Source: an uncultured bacterium
GTDB taxonomy: Bacteria > Muiribacteriota > Ozemobacteria > Ozemobacterales > Ozemobacteraceae
Direction: 5' to 3'
NCBI GenBank assembly: GCA_937949615.1
Contig: CALEDQ010000008.1
Span: forward strand, 930,001-994,000
Length of the DNA stretch: 64,000 bases
This document shows, one piece after another, positions 8,567-17,478 of the stretch. The notes below the pieces were generated by a model. It was not told where the DNA came from, searched no databases, and worked only from the letters and a program-made list of their open reading frames with translations. The stretch's first letter is position 1, and every line of letters begins with the position of its first letter. Both the position numbers and the translations under genes were made by a program.

Positions 8567-8988
8567 TATTCCCTCTCGATGAACCAGGTCAGGGCGAGGC
8601 GGTAACCGTCGGCACCGAGACCCGAAATGATTCCCCGGCAGACGGGGCTGATCAGGGAATTCTGACGAAATGTTTCTCTGGCGGAAATATTCGAAATATG
8701 CACTTCGACGGCCTCGATGCCGGTGCCGACGATGCAGTCGCGCAGACTGATGCTGGTGTGAGCCAGAGCGCCGGGGTTAATGATGACCCGATCGCCTTCT
8801 TTCAGTTTCTGAAGGTAATCGAGAATATCGCCCTCGTGGTTGCTCTGAAAGAAAGACAATTCCTCATTGTTGCAGAATGCCAGTTCCTCAAGCTCTTCCT
8901 GGATACTTTTGAGGGTTCGCATGCCATAAACTGCGGGCTCACGACGGCCAAGCAGATTCAGATTGGGGCCGTTAACTACATGTATCAT
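8566..8988 (-). CDS. aroQ: Type II 3-dehydroquinate dehydratase
   Basis: This cytoplasmic enzyme dehydrates 3-dehydroquinate to 3-dehydroshikimate in the shikimate pathway. The 140 residues show NGPNLNLLG at the N-terminus, the catalytic tyrosine in AVYG near residue 21, INPGALAHTS near residue 70 and EVHISNISARE near residue 94 with the catalytic histidine. The length matches the dodecameric type II family. AGGCGG precedes the ATG, which overlaps the stop codon of the upstream gene by four bases (ATGA). No other aro genes are in the window. Confidence 0.95.
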   Translation of the reverse strand: MIHVVNGPNLNLLGRREPAVYGMRTLKSIQEELEELAFCNNEELSFFQSNHEGDILDYLQKLKEGDRVIINPGALAHTSISLRDCIVGTGIEAVEVHISNISARETFRQNSLISPVCRGIISGLGADGYRLALTWFIERE

Positions 8989-10124
8989 CTTTTACCGCCT
9001 TCTTCTTCTGATGAAAAAAGAGTTTCGAGGAGAAAGTAGGAAGTTTTCATAAACATAACCAGTTCTGAAGCGCTTCTAAGAGAGAAAAGCCTGCGAAAAA
9101 ACCGGTTTTTACCGCCCCAGTAACGCACCAGCAGATGGCGCAGCTCACCTGCTGGCCACGATCCGTCATCGATTACCGCCAGACGATCGACAAGACCGGT
9201 TATGCCGCCGTGCCCCTGGCAGTTCAGCCAGGCTGAATTCACCTGCAGGCCAGCCTGGAAACCGGCATCATGGATATGCTGCAGCTGTTCACGAATCGTA
9301 TCTGACGAATTCCGGGTCGGATAATAGAGCCAGACCTGCTGCAGAGGCCAGCCAATCTGACGAATGTTGATATCGTCATCGGCAGCGAAGGAAACCGCGA
9401 AACGGGCTTTCTGGTTGAGCAACAGAGAGCGCAATTCATGCAGATCGTCACAGTTGAGGCCTGACGGCCGAAAATGGAAGGCGGCGATGCCGGAAGCCTT
9501 GAGCCATGCGACCAGACGTGAAACCCAGTCGAGCCCAGGCCAGCTTCGCCTGTTCAGACTCAAATCATGCAGTCCCTGCCATGGCTGGCAGATTTCGAGG
9601 GTGGTTCCGGCCAGCCATTTTTCGGGGTGAATATCGTAACCGCAGTCAATAAAAGGTTCTTCCGGGACAGGCAGCGGCGAAAGATCGTCATCATGTCGCT
9701 GATCGATAAAGCCGGTGAGCCGGTCACCGCGTAAAATTCTTAAAACAGCAGACTTACCGGTGCCATCGACAGCAAAATCGGCCCAGGCAGGCACTTCTGC
9801 TTTTTCGGCATTGACGCCGACAGAGGCTCTGGGCAGGAGCTCACGAACCCGTTGTGAAAAAGCTCTGGCCTTTTCCAGATCGGTTTTGGCCGAGCACTGC
9901 AGTATAACTGCCCTGATACTCTCTGAGGGGAATGAAGCAAGACAATCGATAAGGCCCTGGCTGGTTGTCGCATCGACTGCTGAGATTCTGTGCGGCTCGA
10001 CCGCGGCAAGGCAAAGAAGCCCCAGGGGGGCATTTCGCCCTGGGAATCGATTATAGTAGGGCCAGACGACATCGCAGTCGGCCGGCAGCCTCATCAGCAG
10101 TATTTCAGGTGCCGTGGTTTGCAT
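8985..10124 (-). CDS. B12-binding/radical-SAM-like protein without cluster motif
   Basis: I start this at the ATG at 10124 (379 residues); the frame stays open to 10196 but that extension is not protein-like. The N-terminal 130 residues look like the cobalamin-binding domain of B12-dependent radical SAM proteins: ILLMRLPADCD, then APLGLLCLAAVEP, then a Rossmann-like alternation and the VDGTGKSAVLRILRG step. The region that should hold the CxxxCxxC iron-sulfur motif reads LEICQPWQGLHDLSLNRRSW, so the cysteines are lost although the following radical SAM barrel features seem retained. The protein is therefore probably a pseudoenzyme or a diverged member. It overlaps aroQ by four bases and likely forms an operon with aroQ and the U32 gene. 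Its function is unknown. Confidence 0.6.
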   Translation of the reverse strand: MQTTAPEILLMRLPADCDVVWPYYNRFPGRNAPLGLLCLAAVEPHRISAVDATTSQGLIDCLASFPSESIRAVILQCSAKTDLEKARAFSQRVRELLPRASVGVNAEKAEVPAWADFAVDGTGKSAVLRILRGDRLTGFIDQRHDDDLSPLPVPEEPFIDCGYDIHPEKWLAGTTLEICQPWQGLHDLSLNRRSWPGLDWVSRLVAWLKASGIAAFHFRPSGLNCDDLHELRSLLLNQKARFAVSFAADDDINIRQIGWPLQQVWLYYPTRNSSDTIREQLQHIHDAGFQAGLQVNSAWLNCQGHGGITGLVDRLAVIDDGSWPAGELRHLLVRYWGGKNRFFRRLFSLRSASELVMFMKTSYFLLETLFSSEEEGGKR

Positions 10125-10221
10125 GATCGATAGGTTGCGACAAGAATAACGAATTCTAACACAAACCGGCCTGCAGTCACCTAAAATCTCGAACAAATAC
10201 TGGAATCAGGACATGGAAATC

Positions 10222-10250
10222 TTTACAGAATTGAGCCCAGCTGCTAAAAT
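10222..10250 (+). promoter_or_regulatory. Predicted promoter of the UbiA-type gene
   Basis: TTTACA at 10222-10227 and TAAAAT at 10245-10250 are 17 bases apart and lie 35 bases before the ATG at 10286. Confidence 0.6.
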
Positions 10251-10285
10251 CTGCCAGACGCACAAAGATTCATTCAGGAAAACCT

Positions 10286-11188
10286 ATGATAGCACCGGTG
10301 TTTAACAGTCTTCGCCCGAAACAATGGACAAAGAACCTGATTCTGTTCGCGGCCCTGCTGTTTTCGGAAAAAGGTCTGCTGTTCTCGGGGCAGGCCTGGC
10401 TGTTCACCATTGCCGGTTTTTTCACTTTCTGTGGTCTTTCCGGCAGCGTCTACATGCTCAACGATCTCGCCGATCTCGAAAAAGACCGGCTGCACCCGAT
10501 AAAATGCCAACGACCGATTCCATCTGGCGAGCTTTCATTGGGCGAAGCCAAGGGGGCTCTGATCATCATTCTGATCATCAGCCTGCTGGCGGCCTGGAAT
10601 CTGTCACCGATGTTTTTTTCACTGTCACTCGCCTATTTCATGTTGAATCTTGCTTACAGCTTCAAACTGAAGAACGTTGTAATACTCGATGTCATGTGCA
10701 TTGCCATCGGCTTCGTGCTGCGTGCGACTGCCGGTGTCGGGGCCCTGAAAACTCTCGAACCAGACATCTACATTTCTCACTGGCTGTTGCTTTCGACGTT
10801 GATGCTGGCGATGTTTCTCGGACTGGCCAAACGCCGCCAGGAAATAGCCAATTACGAAGACGAAGCGGTCAAGCATCGCAGGATTCTGGCGCAGTATTCG
10901 CTGGGTTATATCGATCAGATGACGTCGATTCTTGCCGCCACAGCGATTGTCACCTACACGTTCTATACGGTCAGTCCTGAAACGATAGCAAAGTTTGGCA
11001 GTGACAGAATGATTTATACGGTGCCGATGGTAATTTACGGCATATTGCGCTATCTCTATCTGATTCACATTCAGGATCTGGGAGAAAACCCATCCGAAGT
11101 GGTTCTGAGCGACCGCCCTCTGCAGGCATCCGTGGTTATCTGGGCCGCAGTCGTCATCATGGTAATTCACTCCGCCAGGTTTTTATAA
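10286..11188 (+). CDS. UbiA-family prenyltransferase, decaprenyl-phosphate phosphoribosyltransferase-like
   Basis: The 300-residue product is a multi-pass membrane protein with about eight hydrophobic helices. It starts SLRPKQWTKNLILFAALLF and carries the first UbiA aspartate motif as NDLADLEKDRLHP near residue 60, followed by RPIPSG. This pattern (ND..D...D..HP...RP) and the opening RPKQWTKN are typical of the DPPR synthase branch, which transfers phosphoribose to a polyprenyl phosphate to start a polyprenyl-arabinose donor, rather than of the ubiquinone or heme O enzymes. The second motif is less canonical (LAKRRQEIANYEDE near 178). The gene is monocistronic with its own promoter. Precise lipid and sugar substrates are an inference from family resemblance. 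Confidence 0.8.
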   Translation: MIAPVFNSLRPKQWTKNLILFAALLFSEKGLLFSGQAWLFTIAGFFTFCGLSGSVYMLNDLADLEKDRLHPIKCQRPIPSGELSLGEAKGALIIILIISLLAAWNLSPMFFSLSLAYFMLNLAYSFKLKNVVILDVMCIAIGFVLRATAGVGALKTLEPDIYISHWLLLSTLMLAMFLGLAKRRQEIANYEDEAVKHRRILAQYSLGYIDQMTSILAATAIVTYTFYTVSPETIAKFGSDRMIYTVPMVIYGILRYLYLIHIQDLGENPSEVVLSDRPLQASVVIWAAVVIMVIHSARFL

Positions 11189-11318
11189 CCGGGGTCGGAC
11201 CAACCGAAAAGCCCATAAAAAGGGCAAAATCATCTAAAAAACAGCCTTTTTTATTTCTTAAAACAGTATTTTGAGGCTAAAAAAACGCAACTCTAAGGCA
11301 GAAATTGTAAAAACCGCA

Positions 11319-11801
11319 TCAAAGGCGGCTTCTGATGGCACCAGCGCTGATCTGGTTGCGCAGATTGGCAGGTTCAGTTATCGGTCTGAATTTGCGCGAG
11401 AAAAAGTCGTCGGAGCTGGTTCCCTGAACTTTCAGAGAAGCCCACTGTATTTCCCGGTTACCGGTTTCGATTTCGTCGACCATGACAGCCACTTTATAAC
11501 TCTGGCCAGAATTGAGCTTTCTCGAAAGGGGCACTCTGAAAGTTATGCCGCCAGCCGGAATCTGCAGCAATTCAACTTTTCTAAAGCCTTCGGCGGCAGT
11601 TTTTGCGTTTTCATGAACGGCAACCCGCAGGCTGACTGAATTTTGACGATAACGGGTACCAGGCAGAATCTTCAGATTAGCTTCACTGGTGGTCAACTGG
11701 CAGTCAAGAATTTCGACCGAGCGGTTCTCGACGGTCTTGAAACCGCTGAAAGCCATAACCAAAAGCACTGCCAGCAGAATCGCGCGGGTTATCTTTTTCA
11801 T
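11319..11801 (-). CDS. Exported protein of unknown function
   Basis: The 160-residue product has a signal peptide (MKKITRAILLAVLLVMAFSGF). The mature domain appears beta-rich, with alternating hydrophobic strands such as KVELLQIPAGGITFRVPL and QSYKVAVMVDEI, and might be an Ig- or FN3-like fold. I do not recognise the family. A GGGGGC sequence lies a few bases before the ATG. The gene stands alone between the UbiA-type gene (convergent) and a 235-base gap. Confidence 0.6.
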   Translation of the reverse strand: MKKITRAILLAVLLVMAFSGFKTVENRSVEILDCQLTTSEANLKILPGTRYRQNSVSLRVAVHENAKTAAEGFRKVELLQIPAGGITFRVPLSRKLNSGQSYKVAVMVDEIETGNREIQWASLKVQGTSSDDFFSRKFRPITEPANLRNQISAGAIRSRL

Positions 11802-12036
11802 ACACTGCCCCCTTTATCGTCCCTATAATATATATCGGCACAAATGCCCGAAAAGTTTAGGGGGCCATGCAATAAATCAGTCGTCAATCGACATTTAGCA
11901 ATCAGTTTGATTGCCAAATATCATACCCGCGCCTGTGCCGGTAAAGGCGGAAATCTCATTGATAAAATACTAGACTGCTGTTTCTGCAGGGATGACGCGT
12001 AAATAATTATTTTACACGTTCAATATTGCCAGACCA
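11802..12036. other. Intergenic region, nothing recognised
   Basis: This stretch holds the ribosome binding site and a possible -10 (TATTAT on the minus strand, in the run TATATATTATAG) for the gene at 11801. Beyond that I see no gene or clear RNA structure. Confidence 0.4.
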
Positions 12037-12801
12037 CTATACTGAAGCAGCGGTAATGAAGGCAGAAAAGAGGTTGCGGCTGTATTCGTCGCCGTCGAAA
12101 GTTTCTTCGGGATGCCACTGAACCCCGATAAAAAATCTGGATTCGCGACTTTCAATCGCTTCGATGACTCCGTCACCGGTATGACCAGACGCGATAAAAC
12201 CGGCCGGCACTTCTTTAACCGCCTGATGGTGAAACGAGTTGGTAAAAACCTTGCCCGAGGGTGATTTAATTGCCCGAGCCAACTGCGACCCATCTGCCAT
12301 GGTTACCTGATGAGAGGTTGACCAGCGCGGCGCCTTCTGCGAATGCTGCACGCCTGCGACACCAGCGAGGTCCTGATGCACTTTGCCGCCGAGGGCAATC
12401 GCCATTACCTGACAGCCTCTGCAGATGCCAAGAACCGGCAGCGAAAATTCACGGCAGGCCTTTTCGACGAGCAGCAGCTCATATTCGTCACGGAACGGAT
12501 TGACGAGATCGAGAGTCGGCAATGGGTCTTCGCCCTGAAAGCGCGGGTGCACATCTTCACCGCCCGGCATCAGCAGACCATCGATCAGACCCAGATAACG
12601 CATGACAAAACGCTCAAAAAATTCTCGGGAGTTCTGCCCGGGCAGCAGCAGTGGCGCTGGCAGCAGAATCGGGTCACCGCCGGCTTTTTGCACGGCATGG
12701 AAATATTTGCGCGAGACATAGGTGCGGATGCGCATTTCCTGGTCGCGCACCGAAGAATCTGCATAGGCAATACCGATCAGAGGGCGTTTGGAAGAGCTCA
12801 T
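12037..12801 (-). CDS. Class I glutamine amidotransferase-like hydrolase (peptidase C26, PuuD-like)
   Basis: The protein of about 254 residues belongs to the gamma-glutamyl-gamma-aminobutyrate hydrolase group. It starts KRPLIGIAYADSS, has GLLMPGGEDVHPRF near residue 78, the nucleophile elbow PVLGICRGCQ near residue 120 with catalytic cysteine, and the catalytic histidine-glutamate pair in VQWHPEE near residue 228. Such enzymes cleave gamma-glutamyl amide bonds. The gene is the last of an oligopeptide transporter operon, so the substrate is probably imported by that system. The ATG at 12801 or a GTG at 12807, overlapping the permease stop, may be the start; AAGGA lies upstream of both. Confidence 0.85.
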   Translation of the reverse strand: MSSSKRPLIGIAYADSSVRDQEMRIRTYVSRKYFHAVQKAGGDPILLPAPLLLPGQNSREFFERFVMRYLGLIDGLLMPGGEDVHPRFQGEDPLPTLDLVNPFRDEYELLLVEKACREFSLPVLGICRGCQVMAIALGGKVHQDLAGVAGVQHSQKAPRWSTSHQVTMADGSQLARAIKSPSGKVFTNSFHHQAVKEVPAGFIASGHTGDGVIEAIESRESRFFIGVQWHPEETFDGDEYSRNLFSAFITAASV

Positions 12802-12803
12802 TA

Positions 12804-13631
12804 TCACCAGTGTCCTTTGCGTGACGGGTCAAGAATATCGCGAAGCTCGTCGCCAAAAACGTTAAAAACGATTACCAGAAAAGCGATACAGGCCCCGGGG
12901 TAAACGACCAGTTCAGGTCGACGCAGCATGTAATCTTTGCCGGCGGCTACCATCCCACCCCAGGTGGGCAATGATGGGTCGACGCCGAGACCAAGAAAGC
13001 TGAGGCTGGCCTCAGACAGCACCGCGGTCGCCATGCCCATGGTAAAAATTACGGTAATCAGCGGCAGACAATTTGGCAGAATGTGCGTAAGAATTATGCG
13101 CAGGTGACTGGCGCCAAGGGTTCTTGCCGCGATTACATATTCGGCAGAACGAAGTTCAAGAGCCGCCGAGCGTATGATGCGCGCCATTTCAGCCCAGCCG
13201 ACGACTGCCAGAGCAAAAATCACAGTGCCGATACCGCTGCCAAGAACCATTGAAACGGCAATTGCCAGCAGCAGGCTCGGAAAAGCGAGAAACATATCAA
13301 CGATGCGCATCAGCAGCCAGTCAAGCCAGCCACCGAAATAACCGGCGGCAAGACCGACCGCAAGACCGATCAGAAGTGCGGTAAGTCGCGATGAAAACCC
13401 GATTATCAGCGAAAGTCTTGCGCCATAAATCAGTCGAGAGTAGACACACTGTCCCAGCTGGTCACAACCGAGCGGAAAGCCCTCGGTTTTTGAAAGGCGG
13501 CGAAGCGGGTCGGTTTCCATTGGGTCGTTGGCAATCAGCATTGGCGCAAAAAATGCCACGACAAGAACAACGAAAATTCCGGCGACACTGAGCCACCCGG
13601 CCACGGTCATGCGTCTGGCTATCTGTTTCAT
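12804..13631 (-). CDS. Oligopeptide/dipeptide ABC transporter permease (DppC/OppC type)
   Basis: The 275-residue inner-membrane protein is the second permease of a peptide-type ABC importer. It has an N-terminal helix, a periplasmic segment with NDPMETDPLRRLSKTEGFPLG (matching the DppC pattern PLGTD-like), and the EAA loop around RTLGASHLRIILTHILPNCLP that contacts the ATPase. The family's ASLSFLGLGVDPSLPTWG motif is present. It overlaps the DppB-type gene by four bases and the C26 hydrolase gene follows. No DppD or DppF ATPase is encoded nearby, so the transporter must borrow one from elsewhere. Confidence 0.92.
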   Translation of the reverse strand: MKQIARRMTVAGWLSVAGIFVVLVVAFFAPMLIANDPMETDPLRRLSKTEGFPLGCDQLGQCVYSRLIYGARLSLIIGFSSRLTALLIGLAVGLAAGYFGGWLDWLLMRIVDMFLAFPSLLLAIAVSMVLGSGIGTVIFALAVVGWAEMARIIRSAALELRSAEYVIAARTLGASHLRIILTHILPNCLPLITVIFTMGMATAVLSEASLSFLGLGVDPSLPTWGGMVAAGKDYMLRRPELVVYPGACIAFLVIVFNVFGDELRDILDPSRKGHW

Positions 13632-14578
13632 CCGGCTGATTTCCCCATCATTTCATCACGAATTTTCGGGTTGATCCAGGCGTAGAACAGATCGATGAAC
13701 AGGTTCACCATAATAAAAACAAAAGCGCCCAGAAGCACGACGCCCTGAATGATCGGGTAATCGCGCTGCAGAATCGCATCCATCGCAAAACGGCCGATAC
13801 CGGGCAGATCGAAAATCGTTTCGACGATAACCGAGCCATTCAGGTAACTCGACAGGTCAAGCCCGATTACAGTAACCACCGGAACCAGAGCATTGACCAG
13901 CCCATGCCGGAAGAGAATGCGGGTGCGGCTCAGGCCCTTGGCGCGGGCAGTTCTGATGAAGTCCTGATTGAGCACTTCGATCATGCTGCTTCTGACGATT
14001 CGGGCCAGAAAAGCCGCGGATCTTATTCCGAGAGTGAAGGCCGGCAGAACGAAAACCAGCAGACTGTCACCGGCTCTGAAACCCGAGGTCGGGAACCAGC
14101 GCAGTTTAACTGCAAACACATAGAGAAATACCAGGCCCGACAGAAAAACCGGAATACTGATGCCGGCAACCGAAAACACGGTGCAAAGACGATCGAGCCA
14201 GCGGCCCTGAGTGATGGCACTGACAATGCCCATAACGACACCGGCAAAAATCGATACCAGCATCGCGAAAGAAGCGAGTTTAAGGGTATAGGGGAGCTTT
14301 TCGGTCAACGATTCGAGAACCGGCTTGCCGGTAACCACCGAATCGCCCAGATCGCCGCCGGCGACCCTGCTGAGATACGACCAGAAACGGGTTAGCAGCG
14401 GCTGATCGAGACCCATCTCGGACCTTATGCGGGCAAGAGTTTCGGCGTCAGCACGCGGGCCGGCGACCGTCTGCGCCGGATCACCCGGGATCAGGTAAAG
14501 AACGGTAAATGCGACAATAAGAATGCCCAGAAGAACGGGTATGGTGGCGACAATTCTTCTGAGCGTGAATTCGAGCAT
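13628..14578 (-). CDS. Oligopeptide/dipeptide ABC transporter permease (DppB/OppB type)
   Basis: The 316-residue product begins with the hallmark DppB sequence (MLEFTLRRIVATIPVLLGI, then YLIPGDPAQ) and continues with about six membrane helices. The EAA motif near residue 215 (RTARAKGLSRTRILFRHGLVNAL) is the ATPase docking loop. With the DppC-type protein it forms the membrane pore. AAAGG seven bases before the ATG is the likely ribosome binding site. It follows the binding-protein gene by 59 bases. Confidence 0.93.
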   Translation of the reverse strand: MLEFTLRRIVATIPVLLGILIVAFTVLYLIPGDPAQTVAGPRADAETLARIRSEMGLDQPLLTRFWSYLSRVAGGDLGDSVVTGKPVLESLTEKLPYTLKLASFAMLVSIFAGVVMGIVSAITQGRWLDRLCTVFSVAGISIPVFLSGLVFLYVFAVKLRWFPTSGFRAGDSLLVFVLPAFTLGIRSAAFLARIVRSSMIEVLNQDFIRTARAKGLSRTRILFRHGLVNALVPVVTVIGLDLSSYLNGSVIVETIFDLPGIGRFAMDAILQRDYPIIQGVVLLGAFVFIMVNLFIDLFYAWINPKIRDEMMGKSAG

Positions 14579-14637
14579 TGTTGAACCTTTGGGTTATGAA
14601 TTTTACTGCAACAACTTACAACATGCCGGGCGTTTCA

Positions 14638-16236
14638 TCAATCCCTGACGCTTAAAGTCAGACCTTTGTCACAGAAAAACATCGGTGAAAAATCGATATG
14701 ATCGACTTTGGCGCCGGTGAGATAGCTTTCGCTGCAATGCCAGAGATAGATCCAGGGGGCCTGTTCGGCAACTCTGCGATTGATACGGTCATAGGCTTCG
14801 GCACGGCGCTGGGCATCCTGAATTTTGACCGATTCGTCGAGCATCAGATCGACTTCGGCATTCTTGAAGCGGGCGCGGTTACCGCCAGAGCCCCAGTTTT
14901 TCGAATGAAACAGCGGGTAGAGAAAGTTTTCGCCATCGGGGTAGTCGCCGAACCAGCTCATGTAAAAAGCCGGGGCTTCGCCTTTGGCAACAGCATCCTT
15001 AAGAGCGCTCCATTCCATGGGTTTGAGGTTGACAACGACGCCATGCTTTTTCAGTTCGCCCTGCAGCAGGCGGGTGATTTCGAATGCCGACTGAGATGAG
15101 CGCTGGTAGAGATCGAAAGTCAGAGGGCGGGCTTTTGAGTAACCGGCTTCCTTGAGCAGTCTTTTTGCTTCTTCAGGGTTGTATGAAAGTCCGGTTGGAG
15201 TGGTTGAATAACCTGTGATGCCGGGGGGAATGCTGCCATTGGCTGGCACAGCGCGGCCCTGATAGACGGCATTGATGATTTTTTCACGGTCAACGAGCAT
15301 GTTCAGAGCTTTGCGCACTCTGATGTCGGTGAACGGCTCGGCCTGATTGTTGAAGCCAACATAAAAAACATTGAGAGCCGGCACGTCATGAATTCTGGCG
15401 GCAAATTCAGGGTCAGCCTTGAATCTTTCGTAATTGGCCGGATAAAGCTGCAGCAGATCGAGATTGCCGCTTTCAAATTCCATTTCGGCCTTCATGTTTT
15501 CGGGAATAATGCGTAGGTCGATCCTGGCAAGAGTCGGTTTAACATCATGATACGATTCGTTGGCAACCAGTTTTATATAGCTGTCGCGCACGCGTTCGGT
15601 TATTTTGAACGGGCCGGTGCCGGCGGGTTTTTCGAAAAAGCTGTGCTCATGAATGGCGGTTCTGCTTTCTGAGGGCAGAATATAACAGGCCGGCATGGTA
15701 AGCAGGCTAAGGAATGGCGCAAACGGGGTGACGAGCTTGACCGAAACTGTCTGGTCATCGAGAGCGGTGATACCGGCAACAACTTTGGTAACACCTTTCA
15801 TACGTTCAGCGGCACCTTCGACCTTTTCGAGAACCCAGGTGCGTGGCGAACCGACTTCGGGGTCGAGAAGGCGGTCGAGAGAAAAAACCACATCGGCGGC
15901 AGTGAATTTCTGGCCGTTGTGAAAGGCAACATTCGGTTTGAGCTTGAAAATAAATTCTTTGCCGTCGGCAGCAACGCTCCACGATTCGGCCAGATTGCCA
16001 ACCAGACGCATTTTTTCGTCGTAGCGGACCAGGCCGTCAAAAACCTTTGCCTGAACGGTGGCTTCGTTGACATCGACACCGCGGGCCGGGTCAAGATTTG
16101 CCGGTTCACTCGATAGATAGCTGGAAAAAGTACCTCTAAAACTGACCGGGTTGGTTTCGGCGGGAGCACTCTGCAGTAGACTGGCTACCAGAGCCATTAT
16201 ACAGATAGATACCGTCGAAAAGAGAATACGTTTCAT
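14638..16236 (-). CDS. Peptide ABC transporter substrate-binding protein (SBP_bac_5 family)
   Basis: This periplasmic solute-binding protein of 532 residues captures the ligand for the DppBC-type permeases. The N-terminus is a classical signal peptide (MKRILFSTVSICIMALVASLL) and no lipobox is apparent, so it is probably soluble. Family marks include EPANLDPARGVDV near residue 48, VAFHNGQKFTAADVVFSLDRLLDP near residue 110, VRKALNMLVDREKI near residue 305 and APWIYLWH near the C-terminus. Ligand cannot be read from sequence; the downstream C26 hydrolase suggests gamma-glutamyl compounds or peptides. It is the first gene of the transport operon. Confidence 0.92.
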   Translation of the reverse strand: MKRILFSTVSICIMALVASLLQSAPAETNPVSFRGTFSSYLSSEPANLDPARGVDVNEATVQAKVFDGLVRYDEKMRLVGNLAESWSVAADGKEFIFKLKPNVAFHNGQKFTAADVVFSLDRLLDPEVGSPRTWVLEKVEGAAERMKGVTKVVAGITALDDQTVSVKLVTPFAPFLSLLTMPACYILPSESRTAIHEHSFFEKPAGTGPFKITERVRDSYIKLVANESYHDVKPTLARIDLRIIPENMKAEMEFESGNLDLLQLYPANYERFKADPEFAARIHDVPALNVFYVGFNNQAEPFTDIRVRKALNMLVDREKIINAVYQGRAVPANGSIPPGITGYSTTPTGLSYNPEEAKRLLKEAGYSKARPLTFDLYQRSSQSAFEITRLLQGELKKHGVVVNLKPMEWSALKDAVAKGEAPAFYMSWFGDYPDGENFLYPLFHSKNWGSGGNRARFKNAEVDLMLDESVKIQDAQRRAEAYDRINRRVAEQAPWIYLWHCSESYLTGAKVDHIDFSPMFFCDKGLTLSVRD

Positions 16237-16285
16237 GTTGCCACCTGATAAATAGATTTTTTTCTCTTTTCAGTTAATCGGCAGG

Positions 16286-16756
16286 TCAGGGCTTTTGCTT
16301 TAATTCCGCATGAATTTCTTCGCCGTTAATGGTCAGAACGGCCACTGATGCCGGCAGGCCGCCTCGTGGCAGAGTCGGGCTACCCGGGTTGATCACGAGA
16401 AGATTTTCTTCCTGATTGATCAGGGCGATGTGGGTATGCCCGTAAACCATCACTCTGGTAAGTGGTTCAACGGCGCGGCGCGCGGTGGCGGCGTTATGAG
16501 CGACGGTAAGCAACCCGCAACCGATATTTATTGAGCGGTGTGAAGGAGTATCGAAAGCTCCACTGTCGCAGTTTCCCCGCACTGCATAGACCGGAGCGAT
16601 CTGCGAGAGCTCGCCGAGCAGCGCCGGCACGCCGACATCGCCGGCATGAATTATCATCTGGGCGTCAGCGAACGCTTCTTTGATCCAGTCAGGGGTATCG
16701 AGACCGTTGTGGTCATGCACATGCGTATCAGAAAGTATGCCGATCTTCATTTTCAT
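16286..16756 (-). CDS. YfcE/MJ0936-type metallophosphoesterase
   Basis: The 156-residue cytoplasmic protein has the compact calcineurin-like phosphodiesterase motifs: SDTHVHD near residue 9 (metals 1 and 2), HAGDVG near residue 38, RGNCD near residue 61 and the terminal GHTH near residue 107 followed by NPGSPTLPRG. The middle histidine motif, usually THGH, reads TVAHN. Relatives hydrolyse phosphodiesters such as cyclic nucleotides or bis-p-nitrophenyl phosphate in vitro; the natural substrate is unknown. GGAG precedes the ATG. It lies 49 bases upstream of the binding-protein gene on the same strand and could be co-transcribed. Confidence 0.9.
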   Translation of the reverse strand: MKMKIGILSDTHVHDHNGLDTPDWIKEAFADAQMIIHAGDVGVPALLGELSQIAPVYAVRGNCDSGAFDTPSHRSINIGCGLLTVAHNAATARRAVEPLTRVMVYGHTHIALINQEENLLVINPGSPTLPRGGLPASVAVLTINGEEIHAELKQKP

Positions 16757-16863
16757 TTTTATGGCTCCGCGGGCTGCAGAATGTTCGTTGACTAAACTTT
16801 GAGGATGGTCTATTTTTTAGAACTCGGTATAAATATTTACGCAGAATCAAAGGATTTAACAAG

Positions 16864-17475
16864 ATGCCAGAAGCAAAAAAACCGGCGGTTAAACCAGAAA
16901 TCAAAATGCCCTCGCCCGAAGAGGTCAAAAAGAAACTCGCAGAAGTCGATTCGTTTCTGCAGAAGCTGATTTTCAAGCGCTTCATCGGCACCTTCATCGA
17001 CATGGTCATGATCTCTTTTCCAGTGCTCATCATCACCCTGCCCGCCTTCCTTGTTCTTCCACAGAAGCCGGTCAACCTGTTCGCCATGTTCCAATTTCTC
17101 ATTTTTCTTGTGGCCGCTGTCGTAATGCTGATCAAAGACATGCCTTTTCAGCTTGGCCCGCTCGAAGGTCAGACTCCGGGCAAAAAAGCGATGAATATCA
17201 GAGTCACCGATCTGGCCGGTCGACCAATCACGCTGATGATGTCGATCAGACGTAATATCATACCGGCATTGCCGTTACTGGTTACAGCCGTTTTGCTAGC
17301 GACCTACATCATTCCGATAAGAACTATTGCTGAACTGGCGCGACTTTTCATCGTTATGCCGCTGTTTCTGGTTTCGCTGGCAGCGAATATTTTCGAGATC
17401 TACAAAATTCACACCGGCGATCAGAACCGCCGCTGGGGCGATGTCTTTGCCGGAACCATGGTAAAACATGACTGA
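16864..17475 (+). CDS. RDD family membrane protein
   Basis: The 203-residue protein has a charged N-terminal region (about 40 residues with KKPAVKPEIKMPSPEEVKKK) and then an RDD domain with hydrophobic segments at about residues 48-70, 76-92, 133-152 and 159-178. The signature arginine-aspartate positions are present in KRFIGTFIDMVMI, and the Q-T-PGKKAMNIRV stretch near residue 105 is also characteristic. RDD proteins are small integral membrane proteins, some linked to transport or to assembly of other membrane proteins. AAAGGA lies nine bases before the ATG. It opens a run of redox and heme genes, four bases before the next one. Confidence 0.85.
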   Translation: MPEAKKPAVKPEIKMPSPEEVKKKLAEVDSFLQKLIFKRFIGTFIDMVMISFPVLIITLPAFLVLPQKPVNLFAMFQFLIFLVAAVVMLIKDMPFQLGPLEGQTPGKKAMNIRVTDLAGRPITLMMSIRRNIIPALPLLVTAVLLATYIIPIRTIAELARLFIVMPLFLVSLAANIFEIYKIHTGDQNRRWGDVFAGTMVKHD

Positions 17476-17478
17476 TTA

